This document shows, in pieces, positions 1 through 8,755 of a DNA stretch of 64,000 bases. Within the stretch, counting starts at the first letter, position 1, and the number at the start of each line of letters is the position of its first letter. The notes below the pieces were generated by a model, which was not told the origin of the DNA, ran no database searches, and saw nothing but the letters and a program-made list of their open reading frames with translations. Source of the DNA: Liquorilactobacillus sicerae (GTDB lineage: Bacteria > Bacillota > Bacilli > Lactobacillales > Lactobacillaceae); assembly GCF_029916425.1 (NCBI RefSeq), contig NZ_JAHAVQ010000011.1, positions 17,630 to 81,629 of the forward strand. Reading direction: 5' to 3'. The position numbers were made by a program, and so were the translations under genes.

Positions 1-565
1 CTTTCAGGTAATCGAACAAAGCGCCAAACTCATCCGGATTAGTATAGCCGGTGGTATCAGGTATATTAATTACATCAGCGCCGGCAGTAATTGCTGTTCG
101 CACAGCTTTGACTAAGAAGTCCCATTCGGTCCGAGTCGCATCTTCTGGAGAAAATTCGACGTGTTCAAAGTGTTGCCGTGCATAACTAACGCATGCCTGA
201 ATTTTTTTAATAACTTGCTCTTGGGTCATATGCAATTTTGACTCGCGATGAATTGGACTCGTGGCAATAAAAACATGAATCTGACCATGCGGAGCATCAG
301 CCAAAGCCTTGATTACCGCATCAATGTCTTTTTTAACACAGCGTGCCAGACCAATCACATTGCAGTTAGTTACTTCCTGTCCAATTCGTCGCACCGCATT
401 AAAATCGTTTTCTGAAGTAACTGGAAAGCCAGCTTCAATTACATCGGCCCCCCAGTCAGCAATTTTTTGTGCCAACATAATTTTATCTTCAATTGAAAAA
501 TTAACACCAATTGTCTGTTCACCATCACGCAAAGTTGTATCAAAAAACTGAATCATTTTACTCAT
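1..565 (-). CDS. leuA: 2-isopropylmalate synthase, N-terminal part (runs off window)
   Basis: LeuA condenses acetyl-CoA with 2-oxoisovalerate, the first committed step of leucine synthesis in the cytoplasm. The visible 188 residues begin MSKMIQFFDTTLRDGEQ; the RDGEQ motif is the signature of the HMG-CoA lyase-like TIM barrel of this family. Later stretches such as EAGFPV and NIPDTTGY also fit. The ATG at 565 is preceded by a purine-rich GGGGGAAG ribosome site at the right distance. The 3' end lies beyond base 1. The long leader at 566-820 carries a leucine attenuator, which strongly supports LeuA over homocitrate or citramalate synthase. Confidence 0.93.
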   Translation of the reverse strand, partial: MSKMIQFFDTTLRDGEQTIGVNFSIEDKIMLAQKIADWGADVIEAGFPVTSENDFNAVRRIGQEVTNCNVIGLARCVKKDIDAVIKALADAPHGQIHVFIATSPIHRESKLHMTQEQVIKKIQACVSYARQHFEHVEFSPEDATRTEWDFLVKAVRTAITAGADVINIPDTTGYTNPDEFGALFDYLK

Positions 566-609
566 ATTAAATTCTTCCCCCTATGGATTTAAAATTTGTT
601 AAAATAAAA

Positions 610-636
610 ACGCCCCATTCAGGTAGAATGAGACGT
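610..636 (-). terminator. leu attenuator terminator with competing antiterminator
   Basis: Read on the minus strand, an 11-bp stem (arms 626-636 and 610-620, with G-U pairs) is followed by a T-run at 600-609 just ahead of leuA. The 5' arm can instead pair with an upstream segment at 649-660 (GTAGAATGGGGC with GTCTCATTCTAC, positions 623-634), giving a mutually exclusive antiterminator. A further 7-bp hairpin (693-699 with 672-678) follows the leader peptide. This is the layout of ribosome-mediated attenuation. The pairings are visible; the mechanism is inferred. Confidence 0.82.
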
Positions 637-702
637 TTTGTCTTTCGAGCCCCATTCTACTAACGCGAAATAGGACTCGACATTATCTGTCAGAGTCCTC
701 GG

Positions 703-756
703 TCATAGTAGTAGGGCAAAATCAATTACATAATTAAATTTCCACTGCTTTTTCAT
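703..756 (-). CDS. leuL: leucine leader peptide (attenuator peptide)
   Basis: A 17-codon reading frame encodes MKKQWKFNYVIDFALLL and ends in three consecutive CTA leucine codons (706-714) directly before TGA. It is preceded by an AAGGGAG ribosome site about nine bases upstream of the ATG. It sits between a good promoter and the terminator in front of leuA. The peptide itself presumably has no function: stalling at CTA-CTA-CTA when charged tRNA-Leu is scarce would leave the 649-660 segment free to form the antiterminator. The segment TAGTAG at about 655-661 of the opposite arm can also pair with the leucine codons themselves. Confidence 0.85.
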   Translation of the reverse strand: MKKQWKFNYVIDFALLL

Positions 757-788
757 TTACGAAGACTCCCTTCTCAGTTATTTCTTTT

Positions 789-817
789 AATTTAATATTT
801 TTTTAATTAAAAGTCAA
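789..817 (-). promoter_or_regulatory. leu operon promoter
   Basis: On the minus strand TTGACT (812-817) is separated by exactly 17 bases from TAAATT (789-794). Transcription would begin near 782 and run through the leader peptide into leuA. Confidence 0.65.
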
Positions 818-858
818 GCCTTTTCTTAATAAAAAAAGTTTTTTCTCAGAAATAACTT

Positions 859-1074
859 TCAATTTCTCAAATTATGGCAACGTGTTTGATAGGTTTCCCA
901 ATCAATTTCACCACTCGCATACTTTTCATCAAGGACTTTTTTGGCTGAGCTGGTCTTTCTAGTCAAACCAAAAACTAGACTGCTGAAAATGACAACAAAT
1001 ACTAATAAAGCAGTGATTGTTAACCAAAAACTACTGCCCATAAAACCATAATTGGAACAAAAGCGCCACATCAT
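859..1074 (-). CDS. small membrane protein with C-terminal SHOCT domain
   Basis: A 71-residue protein with one membrane segment (about residues 15-38) followed by a charged tail containing the SHOCT signature (about residues 45-70: AKKVLDEKYASGEIDWETY). SHOCT domains are short helical oligomerisation or interaction modules; the exact role of stand-alone membrane-SHOCT proteins is not established. The ATG at 1074 was chosen because AGGAGGTGA lies eight bases upstream; a longer frame starting at 1110 lacks such a site. It lies divergent from the 1075-1553 intergenic region. Confidence 0.72.
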   Translation of the reverse strand: MMWRFCSNYGFMGSSFWLTITALLVFVVIFSSLVFGLTRKTSSAKKVLDEKYASGEIDWETYQTRCHNLRN

Positions 1075-1553
1075 TCTCAAACTCACCTCCTGTAAATGCC
1101 TCAAATTCATTATACATTTTGTTTATTTTGATTACAATTGTCATCAGGGCTTGAGAAAGATTAAGCTCAGTTAAGGATGTTATAATCAACTAAAACTTAC
1201 TTTTAAGACATGTGGTTATAAGTCAAGATGAATTTTAGCTCTTTGAAAACTGAATATGCTTGTTGAAAACCGGAAAAACGTTCACTAACTAAGCCTTTGA
1301 AACTTCCTGACTGATGCTGACTCCAGGCTAGACCTGTGCGTAGTTTTCAGTTTAATTTCAGCGCTGAAACGCTCTATTTGACCGATTTCAGCAATGATAC
1401 CGGTAGCGTGAACCTGTCCGATCCGAGAAAAAAGTCTATACCAGTTGACCAAAGCCAATGACAATTAGAGAGTAACATGTGGTATTCAAAAAACAAGTAT
1501 CTTTAGTAAAAGATGTGTAACTTATAAACATATAATACGAGGAGGAAATGATC
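1075..1553 (+). ncRNA. long leader or candidate structured RNA upstream of dat
   Basis: A 480-base gap with no convincing reading frame. An extended -10 (TGTTATAAT, TATAAT at 1181-1186) would give a transcript with about 360 untranslated bases before dat. The gap holds TTATAAGT (1216-1223) complementary to ACTTATAA (1520-1527), AAACTGAA (1247-1254) complementary to TTCAGTTT (1346-1353), GTTCAC (1280-1285) complementary to GTGAAC (1408-1413), the perfect palindrome TTTCAGCGCTGAAA (1356-1369), and a 9-base direct repeat ACATGTGGT (1208-1216, 1475-1483). CTCTTTGAAAACTGAA near 1239 resembles rRNA leader/spacer text. No T-box or known riboswitch core was recognised. Whether this is a 5' leader or a separate RNA is open. 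Confidence 0.35.
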
Positions 1554-2384
1554 ATGTATGTTTTATGGAATAATCAGATTATTGAACGCTCAGCAGTCAA
1601 AATTGATATTGAGGATCGCGGGTATCAATTTGGTGATGGATTATACGAGGCAATCAGACTTTATAACGGTAAACTCTTCATGTATAACGAGCACTTCGAC
1701 CGCTTGGAACGCTGTGCCAAAAAAATTCGACTCGATCTCCCTTTCTCTCGTTCAGAGTTGTTCCAAAGATTAGTAAAATTAGTTGCCATTGAAAAACTAA
1801 GCGATGGAGAGGTTTATCTTCAAGTAACTCGTGGCATATCTTCTCCACGAAATCACCTTTTTCCAGTTAATTCACAACCCGTTTTGACAGCAAATATTAC
1901 GCCATTTTCCCGACCAGTCACACTTCAGCGACAAGGCAAAACGGCTTGTTTAGTCAAAGACCAGCGCTGGTTGCACTGTGACATTAAATCTTTGAGTTTG
2001 TTAGGTAACCTATTATCACTTGATGAAGCAATTCAACGTGGTTTTGACGACGCTCTTTTAGTCAGAGATGGTTACTTTACAGAGGCCTCTGCTTCTAATC
2101 TTTGGTTTGTGATCAACGGTTGCTTGTATACTCATCAAGATGGGCCATTGGTCTTGCCGGGTATCACTAAAATGCAACTGCTTCGGATCATTCATCATGA
2201 ACAGTTGCCGGTCAAAGAAATTGCTGTCCCAGTTAGTGACCTTGATCAAATTGAAGAATGCTTTTTAACTAACTCAATTGAAGAAATCATTCCGGTCATT
2301 TCAATTGATGGAAAATTAATTGGGAATGGACACCCAGGCAAATTAACCAAATTACTGCAACAAAAGTATCTTGAACAAATCTAA
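1554..2384 (+). CDS. dat: D-amino acid aminotransferase
   Basis: A 276-residue fold-type IV PLP enzyme that interconverts D-alanine and D-glutamate, supplying D-amino acids for peptidoglycan. The PLP lysine is Lys145 in CDIKSLSLLGN, Tyr31 lies in GDGLYEAIR, and the substrate-carboxylate motif R-x-H appears as PRNH near residues 98-101. EASASNLW is the cofactor-binding strand of the family. The start at 1554 is preferred because GAGGAGG (1539-1545) is eight bases upstream; the ATG at 1548 is only two bases from that site. Branched-chain aminotransferase is the main alternative, but the length and motifs fit D-AAT better. Confidence 0.9.
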   Translation: MYVLWNNQIIERSAVKIDIEDRGYQFGDGLYEAIRLYNGKLFMYNEHFDRLERCAKKIRLDLPFSRSELFQRLVKLVAIEKLSDGEVYLQVTRGISSPRNHLFPVNSQPVLTANITPFSRPVTLQRQGKTACLVKDQRWLHCDIKSLSLLGNLLSLDEAIQRGFDDALLVRDGYFTEASASNLWFVINGCLYTHQDGPLVLPGITKMQLLRIIHHEQLPVKEIAVPVSDLDQIEECFLTNSIEEIIPVISIDGKLIGNGHPGKLTKLLQQKYLEQI

Positions 2385-3010
2385 TTTTTAATAAAAAGTT
2401 TTTTGGAATCTTGAAGTGTGATCAAAAATGATGGTAGATAGAGAATGTCTAAAAACAAGCATTGTAAAACACTAATCGCAGTTTGGCTGGTGATCCAATC
2501 AGTTTCTAACAAAAATCCACCTAAGATTCCTCCCAAAAGACAGACTGCTAAAAATTTTGTCCATACAGGCTGATTCTTTTGCCTGGCCAGGATTAATAAA
2601 CAAAAATTAATTGCTAACAAAGCGCCACTCCCAATCCCAGAACCCAAAGCATGTAGAAAACTATGCCAGTTGGCAAAATAATCAGCGCCGTAATTGAAAA
2701 AAGCAGTCATCAAGCAATCACCAATCCCGTAAACTGCAATTAAGCTACCGAATAACCAGCCAGACAATTTAAATTCATTTTTAAAGCGCTCAAAAAAATA
2801 TGGAGCTGAAAAAATAAATAAACTGCCATCAATTATTTCCCAACGCTTGAAAGCCGCTTGCATTGGCATTCCATTTTGCCCTAGCTGACTTAAAAGAACT
2901 GCATGATGACTGCCGCCAGTACTAAAAAAATTCATAAAAAATGGTAGACTGATTTCACGCAAAAAAACAACTAACAAAATCAAACAGCCGTATTTTTTTA
3001 AAATTTGCAT
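2381..3010 (-). CDS. DUF998-like integral membrane protein
   Basis: A 209-residue protein with about six hydrophobic helices. The central pattern AVYGIGDCLMTAFFNYG followed by a histidine-containing loop (NWHSFLHALGSG) resembles DUF998 membrane proteins, whose function is unknown. It converges with dat, overlapping the last bases of that gene by four. It is preceded by an inverted repeat at 3028-3054. Family assignment is by pattern only. Confidence 0.55.
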   Translation of the reverse strand: MQILKKYGCLILLVVFLREISLPFFMNFFSTGGSHHAVLLSQLGQNGMPMQAAFKRWEIIDGSLFIFSAPYFFERFKNEFKLSGWLFGSLIAVYGIGDCLMTAFFNYGADYFANWHSFLHALGSGIGSGALLAINFCLLILARQKNQPVWTKFLAVCLLGGILGGFLLETDWITSQTAISVLQCLFLDILYLPSFLITLQDSKKLFIKN

Positions 3011-3027
3011 GCTATCACGACCTTACT

Positions 3028-3054
3028 TGACAGATTGAAGGCTCGCAATCTGTC
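3028..3054. terminator. inverted repeat, terminator-like on the plus strand
   Basis: TGACAGATTG (3028-3037) and CAATCTGTC (3046-3054) form a nine-base stem with an eight-base loop. On the plus strand it is followed by six T residues (TTTTTT), so it would stop plus-strand transcription 640 bases past dat, beyond the antisense DUF998 gene. On the minus strand no T-run follows. Confidence 0.5.
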
Positions 3055-3067
3055 TTTTTTATCCTTA

Positions 3068-4009
3068 TTAAAACAGTTTAATCAATCCGACACCCAAAAG
3101 CATTATGATGATTCCTAGTAACTGCACCGGCACGACTGGAATTTTGGGTGCGCGTAACCAACCAAATTGGTCAACCAACAAACTGCCAGAAATCATACCA
3201 ATCAAAACGACCACCACAGTTAAGCCAGTACCAATAATCGGTGCTAAATATGCATTGCCCAAAACAAACAGAGCTCCTAAAATTCCGCCTAACCAGATCC
3301 ACCACGGATAATTAATTATTATTTGCTGATTTAAATTGACACGGTGTTCTTTCAACCAGACAATTAGCCATAGTGTGATTGTCCCAATTAAAAATGAAAT
3401 CAAAGCAGCTTTAAGTGCTGAATTTAAAATAACTCCTAAATGACCATTGATTGCTGTTTGCATAGCGCTCAACATCCCGGTGCCAATTCCTAAAAGTTGC
3501 CAGGGTAATTTTCTAGTTGATTTTAAACTTGGCGAACCAAGCTGACTTTTACGCTGATCAAGCCAATTTTTAATAGCAACTGCCATAATCACTCCAATGG
3601 CAACTAGAAATACCCCCAATAGTCGAATTAATGTCAATGGATGTTTAGTCGTTTCAAACCAGCCAAAGTTATCAATCAACATGCTCATAATCAATTGCCC
3701 AACTACTGGCATGATCACCGTTTGGACACTTCCTAAATAAGGAAATAAAATAATATTACCCGTTAAATAAATAACTCCTAAAAATCCGCCTATCCAGATC
3801 CACCATGGTTGTGCACTGATAAAATTTGCTGGGATCAATAAACCTTGGCGTAAAACTAATAAGATCAAAGTTAAAAAAATTGTCCCAAATGAAAATGAAA
3901 TCATTGAAGAGGCCAGTGAGGATGAAACTGCTTTTCTCAACTGCGAATTGATTGCCGTCTGCAGTGGTGCACCGATCCCAATCAATAATCCCATAGCTAA
4001 TAAATACAT
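3068..4009 (-). CDS. DMT transporter, duplicated YdcZ/DUF606 type
   Basis: A 313-residue membrane protein made of two copies of the YdcZ (DUF606) four-to-five-helix unit, about residues 1-145 and 165-313. Both halves begin with the related pattern G.G...Q.A.N..L (APLQTAINSQLR, and GMLSAMQTAINGHLG) and share a PWWIWIGGFLG / PWWIWLGGILG block. Many relatives are single-unit and act as pairs; here the units are fused. Substrates are unknown. The start at 4009 follows GGTGGAG by six bases; the ATG further upstream (4027) would lie on the wrong side of that site. Confidence 0.78.
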   Translation of the reverse strand: MYLLAMGLLIGIGAPLQTAINSQLRKAVSSSLASSMISFSFGTIFLTLILLVLRQGLLIPANFISAQPWWIWIGGFLGVIYLTGNIILFPYLGSVQTVIMPVVGQLIMSMLIDNFGWFETTKHPLTLIRLLGVFLVAIGVIMAVAIKNWLDQRKSQLGSPSLKSTRKLPWQLLGIGTGMLSAMQTAINGHLGVILNSALKAALISFLIGTITLWLIVWLKEHRVNLNQQIIINYPWWIWLGGILGALFVLGNAYLAPIIGTGLTVVVVLIGMISGSLLVDQFGWLRAPKIPVVPVQLLGIIIMLLGVGLIKLF

Positions 4010-4092
4010 CACTTCTCCACCCTTCATTTTGCAAAATCTATTTTAGCACTTAATTTCTCCAAAACTCAAAAGCTTTTATTAAGTAAATCAAA

Positions 4093-4137
4093 CAGCAGTC
4101 AGAAAAAAATGATTCACTTTTCCAAACTGCTGCTGTT
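4093..4137 (-). terminator. inverted repeat downstream of mgsA
   Basis: CAGCAG (near 4093) and CTGCTG (near 4131) bracket further partial complementarity (GGAAAA with TTTTTT). It lies 40-85 bases past the mgsA stop on the minus strand, in the 170-base gap between mgsA and the YdcZ gene. The stem is imperfect. Confidence 0.45.
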
Positions 4138-4178
4138 GAAACTAATATTTTAGGAACTTAAAATCAATGCTTGTACTG

Positions 4179-4589
4179 TTAAATTGCTGGATTTTTACGA
4201 CTCCAGCGGCGATAATCAAACATTCCTGCTTGCAAGCCACGCAATAAAACCTCTGCTGTACTGATATTAGTAGCAATTGGTATTTCATGAACATCGGCTA
4301 ACCTAATCAAAGCATTAATATCTGGTTCATGTGGTTGCGCTTCCAATGGATCTCGCAAAAAAATAATCAAATCCATTTGATCTTCTGAGACCAAAGCACC
4401 AATCTGTTGATCACCGCCGTAAGGTCCAGAATTAAAGCAATGGATTTGCAAACCAGTTGCTGCCATAACTTTTTTTCCAGTTGTCCCGGTAGCAAATAGT
4501 TCATTTTGAGCTAAAATCTGCTTATAAGCAGTTGCCAATAAAATCATGGTTTTTTTCTTGCGATCATGAGCAATTAAAGCAATTTTCAT
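4179..4589 (-). CDS. mgsA: methylglyoxal synthase
   Basis: A 136-residue cytoplasmic enzyme that converts dihydroxyacetone phosphate to methylglyoxal and phosphate, a glycolytic bypass used when phosphate is short. Family motifs are in place: HD at residues 8-9, FATGTTG (32-38), [12 protein letters not shown] (54-65) with Asp60 matching the catalytic Asp71 of E. coli, FLRDPL (77-82), and PHEPD (86-90) with His87 and Asp90 matching E. coli His98 and Asp101. Length is close to the usual 130-150. The dihydroxyacetone kinase operon 7 kb away feeds the same metabolite pool. Confidence 0.95.
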   Translation of the reverse strand: MKIALIAHDRKKKTMILLATAYKQILAQNELFATGTTGKKVMAATGLQIHCFNSGPYGGDQQIGALVSEDQMDLIIFLRDPLEAQPHEPDINALIRLADVHEIPIATNISTAEVLLRGLQAGMFDYRRWSRKNPAI

Positions 4590-4728
4590 TCTATAACCTT
4601 CCTTTTATGATCTTTACCTTAGATTAAAACTTTGAAATTAAATTTGTCAAGCAGGTTGTTATCAAAAGTTATCAATGAAAATTTTTTAAAATAATAAAGA
4701 AGTGTAACCGCTGGAATGTCAACATTTA

Positions 4729-4737
4729 TGTTATAAT
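4729..4737 (+). promoter_or_regulatory. promoter of the stress-protein gene (extended -10)
   Basis: TGTTATAAT (TATAAT 4732-4737) is an extended -10 element placed 45 bases before the start codon at 4782. No good -35 was seen, as is common with TGn elements. Confidence 0.5.
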
Positions 4738-4781
4738 TAAATTGTAATAAATGACTGTTCACTTTGAAAGGAGTCTTGGTT

Positions 4782-5207
4782 ATGTATAAGAATATTTTAA
4801 TTGGGATCGATGGTTCAAAACAAGCCAAACAAGCATTTGAAGTTGGTTGCAGTTTAGCTAAAGCTTTAAGTGCTAAAGTTAGCCTTTTATGGGTCGTCAA
4901 TCGTGATCGCAGTATGGATGTTTCATTTGGTGTTGGTGCCGAATTCTATCAGGATGTTGCTGATCAGGCCAAAGAAAAAATCAAGCCTTACCAAGACGCA
5001 GCTAAGGAAAAGGGCATTGAAGTCAAAGCTGAGGTTTTGATTGGCAATGTCAAAGAGGTGCTATCAGATACCTACCCCAAAGAACATCAAATTGATTTGA
5101 TCGTCATTGGACAAACTGGCATGAATAGTATTGAAAAAGTAGTTGTCGGATCACATACTAGTTATGTAGTTAGAAATTCTGCTTGTGATGTTTTAGTTGT
5201 AAAATAA
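4782..5207 (+). CDS. universal stress protein UspA family
   Basis: A 141-residue single-domain USP. It starts MYKNILIGIDGSKQA with the typical first beta-strand and nucleotide-contact Asp. Near the C-terminus GQTGMNSIEKVVVGSHTS matches the ATP-binding pattern G-2x-G-9x-G-(S/T), so it probably belongs to the ATP-binding subgroup. Its cellular role is generally linked to starvation and stress survival but not known here. The start at 4782 follows AAAGGAG by eight bases. It is monocistronic, ending in a strong terminator. Confidence 0.92.
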   Translation: MYKNILIGIDGSKQAKQAFEVGCSLAKALSAKVSLLWVVNRDRSMDVSFGVGAEFYQDVADQAKEKIKPYQDAAKEKGIEVKAEVLIGNVKEVLSDTYPKEHQIDLIVIGQTGMNSIEKVVVGSHTSYVVRNSACDVLVVK

Positions 5208-5230
5208 ATTTTGATTTTCCGTTAATAAAA

Positions 5231-5267
5231 TCGGGGAAATAACACTTTAAACATGTTATTTCCCCGA
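5231..5267. terminator. bidirectional terminator between usp and bglA
   Basis: A perfect 14-bp stem (TCGGGGAAATAACA, 5231-5244; TGTTATTTCCCCGA, 5254-5267) with a nine-base loop. It is flanked by T-rich sequence on both strands, so it can end both the converging usp and bgl transcripts. Confidence 0.85.
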
Positions 5268-5279
5268 CTTTATTACTTT

Positions 5280-6764
<1,485 letters not shown>

Positions 6765-6790
6765 TTATCTTTTAAAACAGTTAATAAGGC

Positions 6791-8629
6791 CTACTTTGTT
6801 TTTGGTTCTAATTGTAATAGCCAGTTATCTTTTGCAGCAGTTTTTGACGTTGTGGTAATCTGATACTGCTTACTATTGGTAATTACCAGCATTATGGTTG
6901 GATCATAACCTGCCTGTTTGATTTTATCCAGATCAAATTTAACTAATTTTTGCTTTACCTTAACATGTTGCTCTTTCTTTACTAATGTTTCGAAATACTT
7001 GCCATTTAACTTAACGGTATCAATTCCAATGTGTAGTAAAACCTCAACTCCAGAATCAGAAATCAATCCAATCGCATGGCCAGTTGGATAAACGGCACTA
7101 ATGGTTCCGGTGATAGGTGATTTAAGAATTCCATCAGTTGGAACGATCGCAATTCCTTTGCCCATTGCTTCAGAAGCAAAGACTTGATCATGAACACTGG
7201 TCAAAGGAATAATTGTCCCATCGACCGGTGACGTAACAATTTCACCAGTTTGAGCTTGGTTTTGATCATTAGCAGATGTTGGAAGATCTTTTTTTTCAAA
7301 GCCAAAAAAATATGTCAAAACTGCAGCCAGTACAAATGCAACACTAATTCCAATAATTACCCCAATGAAACCTTTCCCTAAATAGGTTGGCAAAGCTAAT
7401 AAACTTGGCAACGTGAATGAACTGGCTTTAACTTTAAAAGCACCAATAATCGCACCGCCTAAGCCACCAGCAATCACGGCACAAACAAATGGCCGTTTCA
7501 TTTTCAAAGTAATTCCATAAATAATTGGTTCAGTGATTCCAAAGACACCAGTAACAACACCAGAACCAGCTAATGTTTTTTGTTTTTCATCTTTGGTTTT
7601 TAGAAAAACTCCCAAAGCAGCTCCTGCTTGTGAAAGGACTGCTGCTGCTAAAATTGGCAACAAGGGATCATAACCCATTTTAGCAATATTGTTCATCATA
7701 ACTGGTACAAAAGTCCAGTGAACTCCAAAAATAACGAATACTTGCCAAAATGCCCCCATGATCACGCCAGCAATCACTGGTGCAAAATTATAAACACCAC
7801 TAACTGCATTAGCTAACATATTACTGATTCCCGAACCAAGCGGTCCAACAACGATCAAAGTCAAAGGAACCATGATGATCAAAGAAAATAATGGTGTAAA
7901 GATATTTTGAATTGCGTCTGGGAAAATTTTATCTAAGACTGGCTGCAAATATGATAAGACCCAGACAGCCAGCAAAATAGGAATAACCGATGATGTATAA
8001 GTCGTTGGCACTACCGGTATTCCAAGAAAGTGCAAGGTTTGCGACTTGGTGGCAACTGTTACCATGGTTGGATAGACTAAGGCAGCTGCTAAGGAAACAG
8101 CAACAAATTGATTGACTTTTAAACGTTTGGCAGCGGTAAAGGCTAAGAAAATTGGCAAGAAATTAAACAGCGCGTCCCCGGCTGCATACCAAATTTCGTA
8201 AGTGCCGCTAGTTGTTTTCAGCCAGTCCAAAGCAACTAATAAAGCTAATAAACCCTTTAAAATACCAGCTCCCGCCATTGCTCCGAGAAAAGGAGTAAAT
8301 GTTCCCGAAATAAAAGCAATAAAGCGATTAACTAGCGAGTCTTTTTTAGCGTCAGTTGTAGCTGCTTGACTTTCTTTGTTGTCCAAACCAGCTTGATTAG
8401 CCAAAGCATCAAAAACTTTACCAACTGAATTTCCAATCACGACTTGATATTGCCCAGCTGACTTAACTACTGTAATAACTCCAGGAATGTTTTCAATTTC
8501 TTCAGTTTTAGCTTGATCTTCATTAACTAGTTTGAATCGTAAACGGGTTGCACAATGCCAAGCAGTATTAATATTTTCTTTGCCGCCAACATTTTGTAAA
8601 ATTTTTGCAGCTATATCTTCGTAATTCAT
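6791..8629 (-). CDS. bglP: beta-glucoside PTS transporter subunit EIIBCA
   Basis: A 612-residue fused PTS permease. The N-terminal EIIB domain has the phospho-cysteine Cys26 in TAWHCATRLRFKL; the central EIIC membrane domain spans about residues 105-455; the C-terminal EIIA domain carries the phospho-histidine near residue 533 in EVLLHIGIDTV. It imports and phosphorylates aryl- or beta-glucosides at the membrane and also phosphorylates the antiterminator LicT. ATG 8629 was chosen because GAGGTG is six bases upstream. It is preceded by a RAT/terminator switch, so its expression depends on LicT. Confidence 0.95.
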   Translation of the reverse strand: MNYEDIAAKILQNVGGKENINTAWHCATRLRFKLVNEDQAKTEEIENIPGVITVVKSAGQYQVVIGNSVGKVFDALANQAGLDNKESQAATTDAKKDSLVNRFIAFISGTFTPFLGAMAGAGILKGLLALLVALDWLKTTSGTYEIWYAAGDALFNFLPIFLAFTAAKRLKVNQFVAVSLAAALVYPTMVTVATKSQTLHFLGIPVVPTTYTSSVIPILLAVWVLSYLQPVLDKIFPDAIQNIFTPLFSLIIMVPLTLIVVGPLGSGISNMLANAVSGVYNFAPVIAGVIMGAFWQVFVIFGVHWTFVPVMMNNIAKMGYDPLLPILAAAVLSQAGAALGVFLKTKDEKQKTLAGSGVVTGVFGITEPIIYGITLKMKRPFVCAVIAGGLGGAIIGAFKVKASSFTLPSLLALPTYLGKGFIGVIIGISVAFVLAAVLTYFFGFEKKDLPTSANDQNQAQTGEIVTSPVDGTIIPLTSVHDQVFASEAMGKGIAIVPTDGILKSPITGTISAVYPTGHAIGLISDSGVEVLLHIGIDTVKLNGKYFETLVKKEQHVKVKQKLVKFDLDKIKQAGYDPTIMLVITNSKQYQITTTSKTAAKDNWLLQLEPKTK

Positions 8630-8660
8630 TTTTCTCACCTCATAAATTTTTTTGCAAAAT

Positions 8661-8743
8661 AAAACTCAGTCAAAAAGCTAAATCACCTCCACTAGGAAAT
8701 TCAAACTTTTGACTGAGTTTTGCCTAATTTAATAGTTACAACC
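8661..8743 (-). promoter_or_regulatory. LicT-responsive RAT and terminator before bglP
   Basis: On the minus strand a 29-base RAT-like sequence (8743 down to 8715, beginning GGTTGTAACTATTAAATT and ending GGCAAAACTC) overlaps a terminator with a long stem (8706-8721 with 8661-8677) and T-rich tail. This matches ribonucleic antiterminator sites of LicT/BglG: bound protein would stabilise the RAT hairpin and block the terminator. A TATAAT at 8746-8751 would start transcription inside the RAT, so read-through from licT seems the main source. Confidence 0.87.
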
Positions 8744-8755
8744 TCATTATAATAA

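Noticed and set aside
1239..1260. Relic of an rRNA operon leader
   Set aside because: Only about 16 bases resemble rRNA leader/spacer text and no 16S, 23S or tRNA sequence follows.
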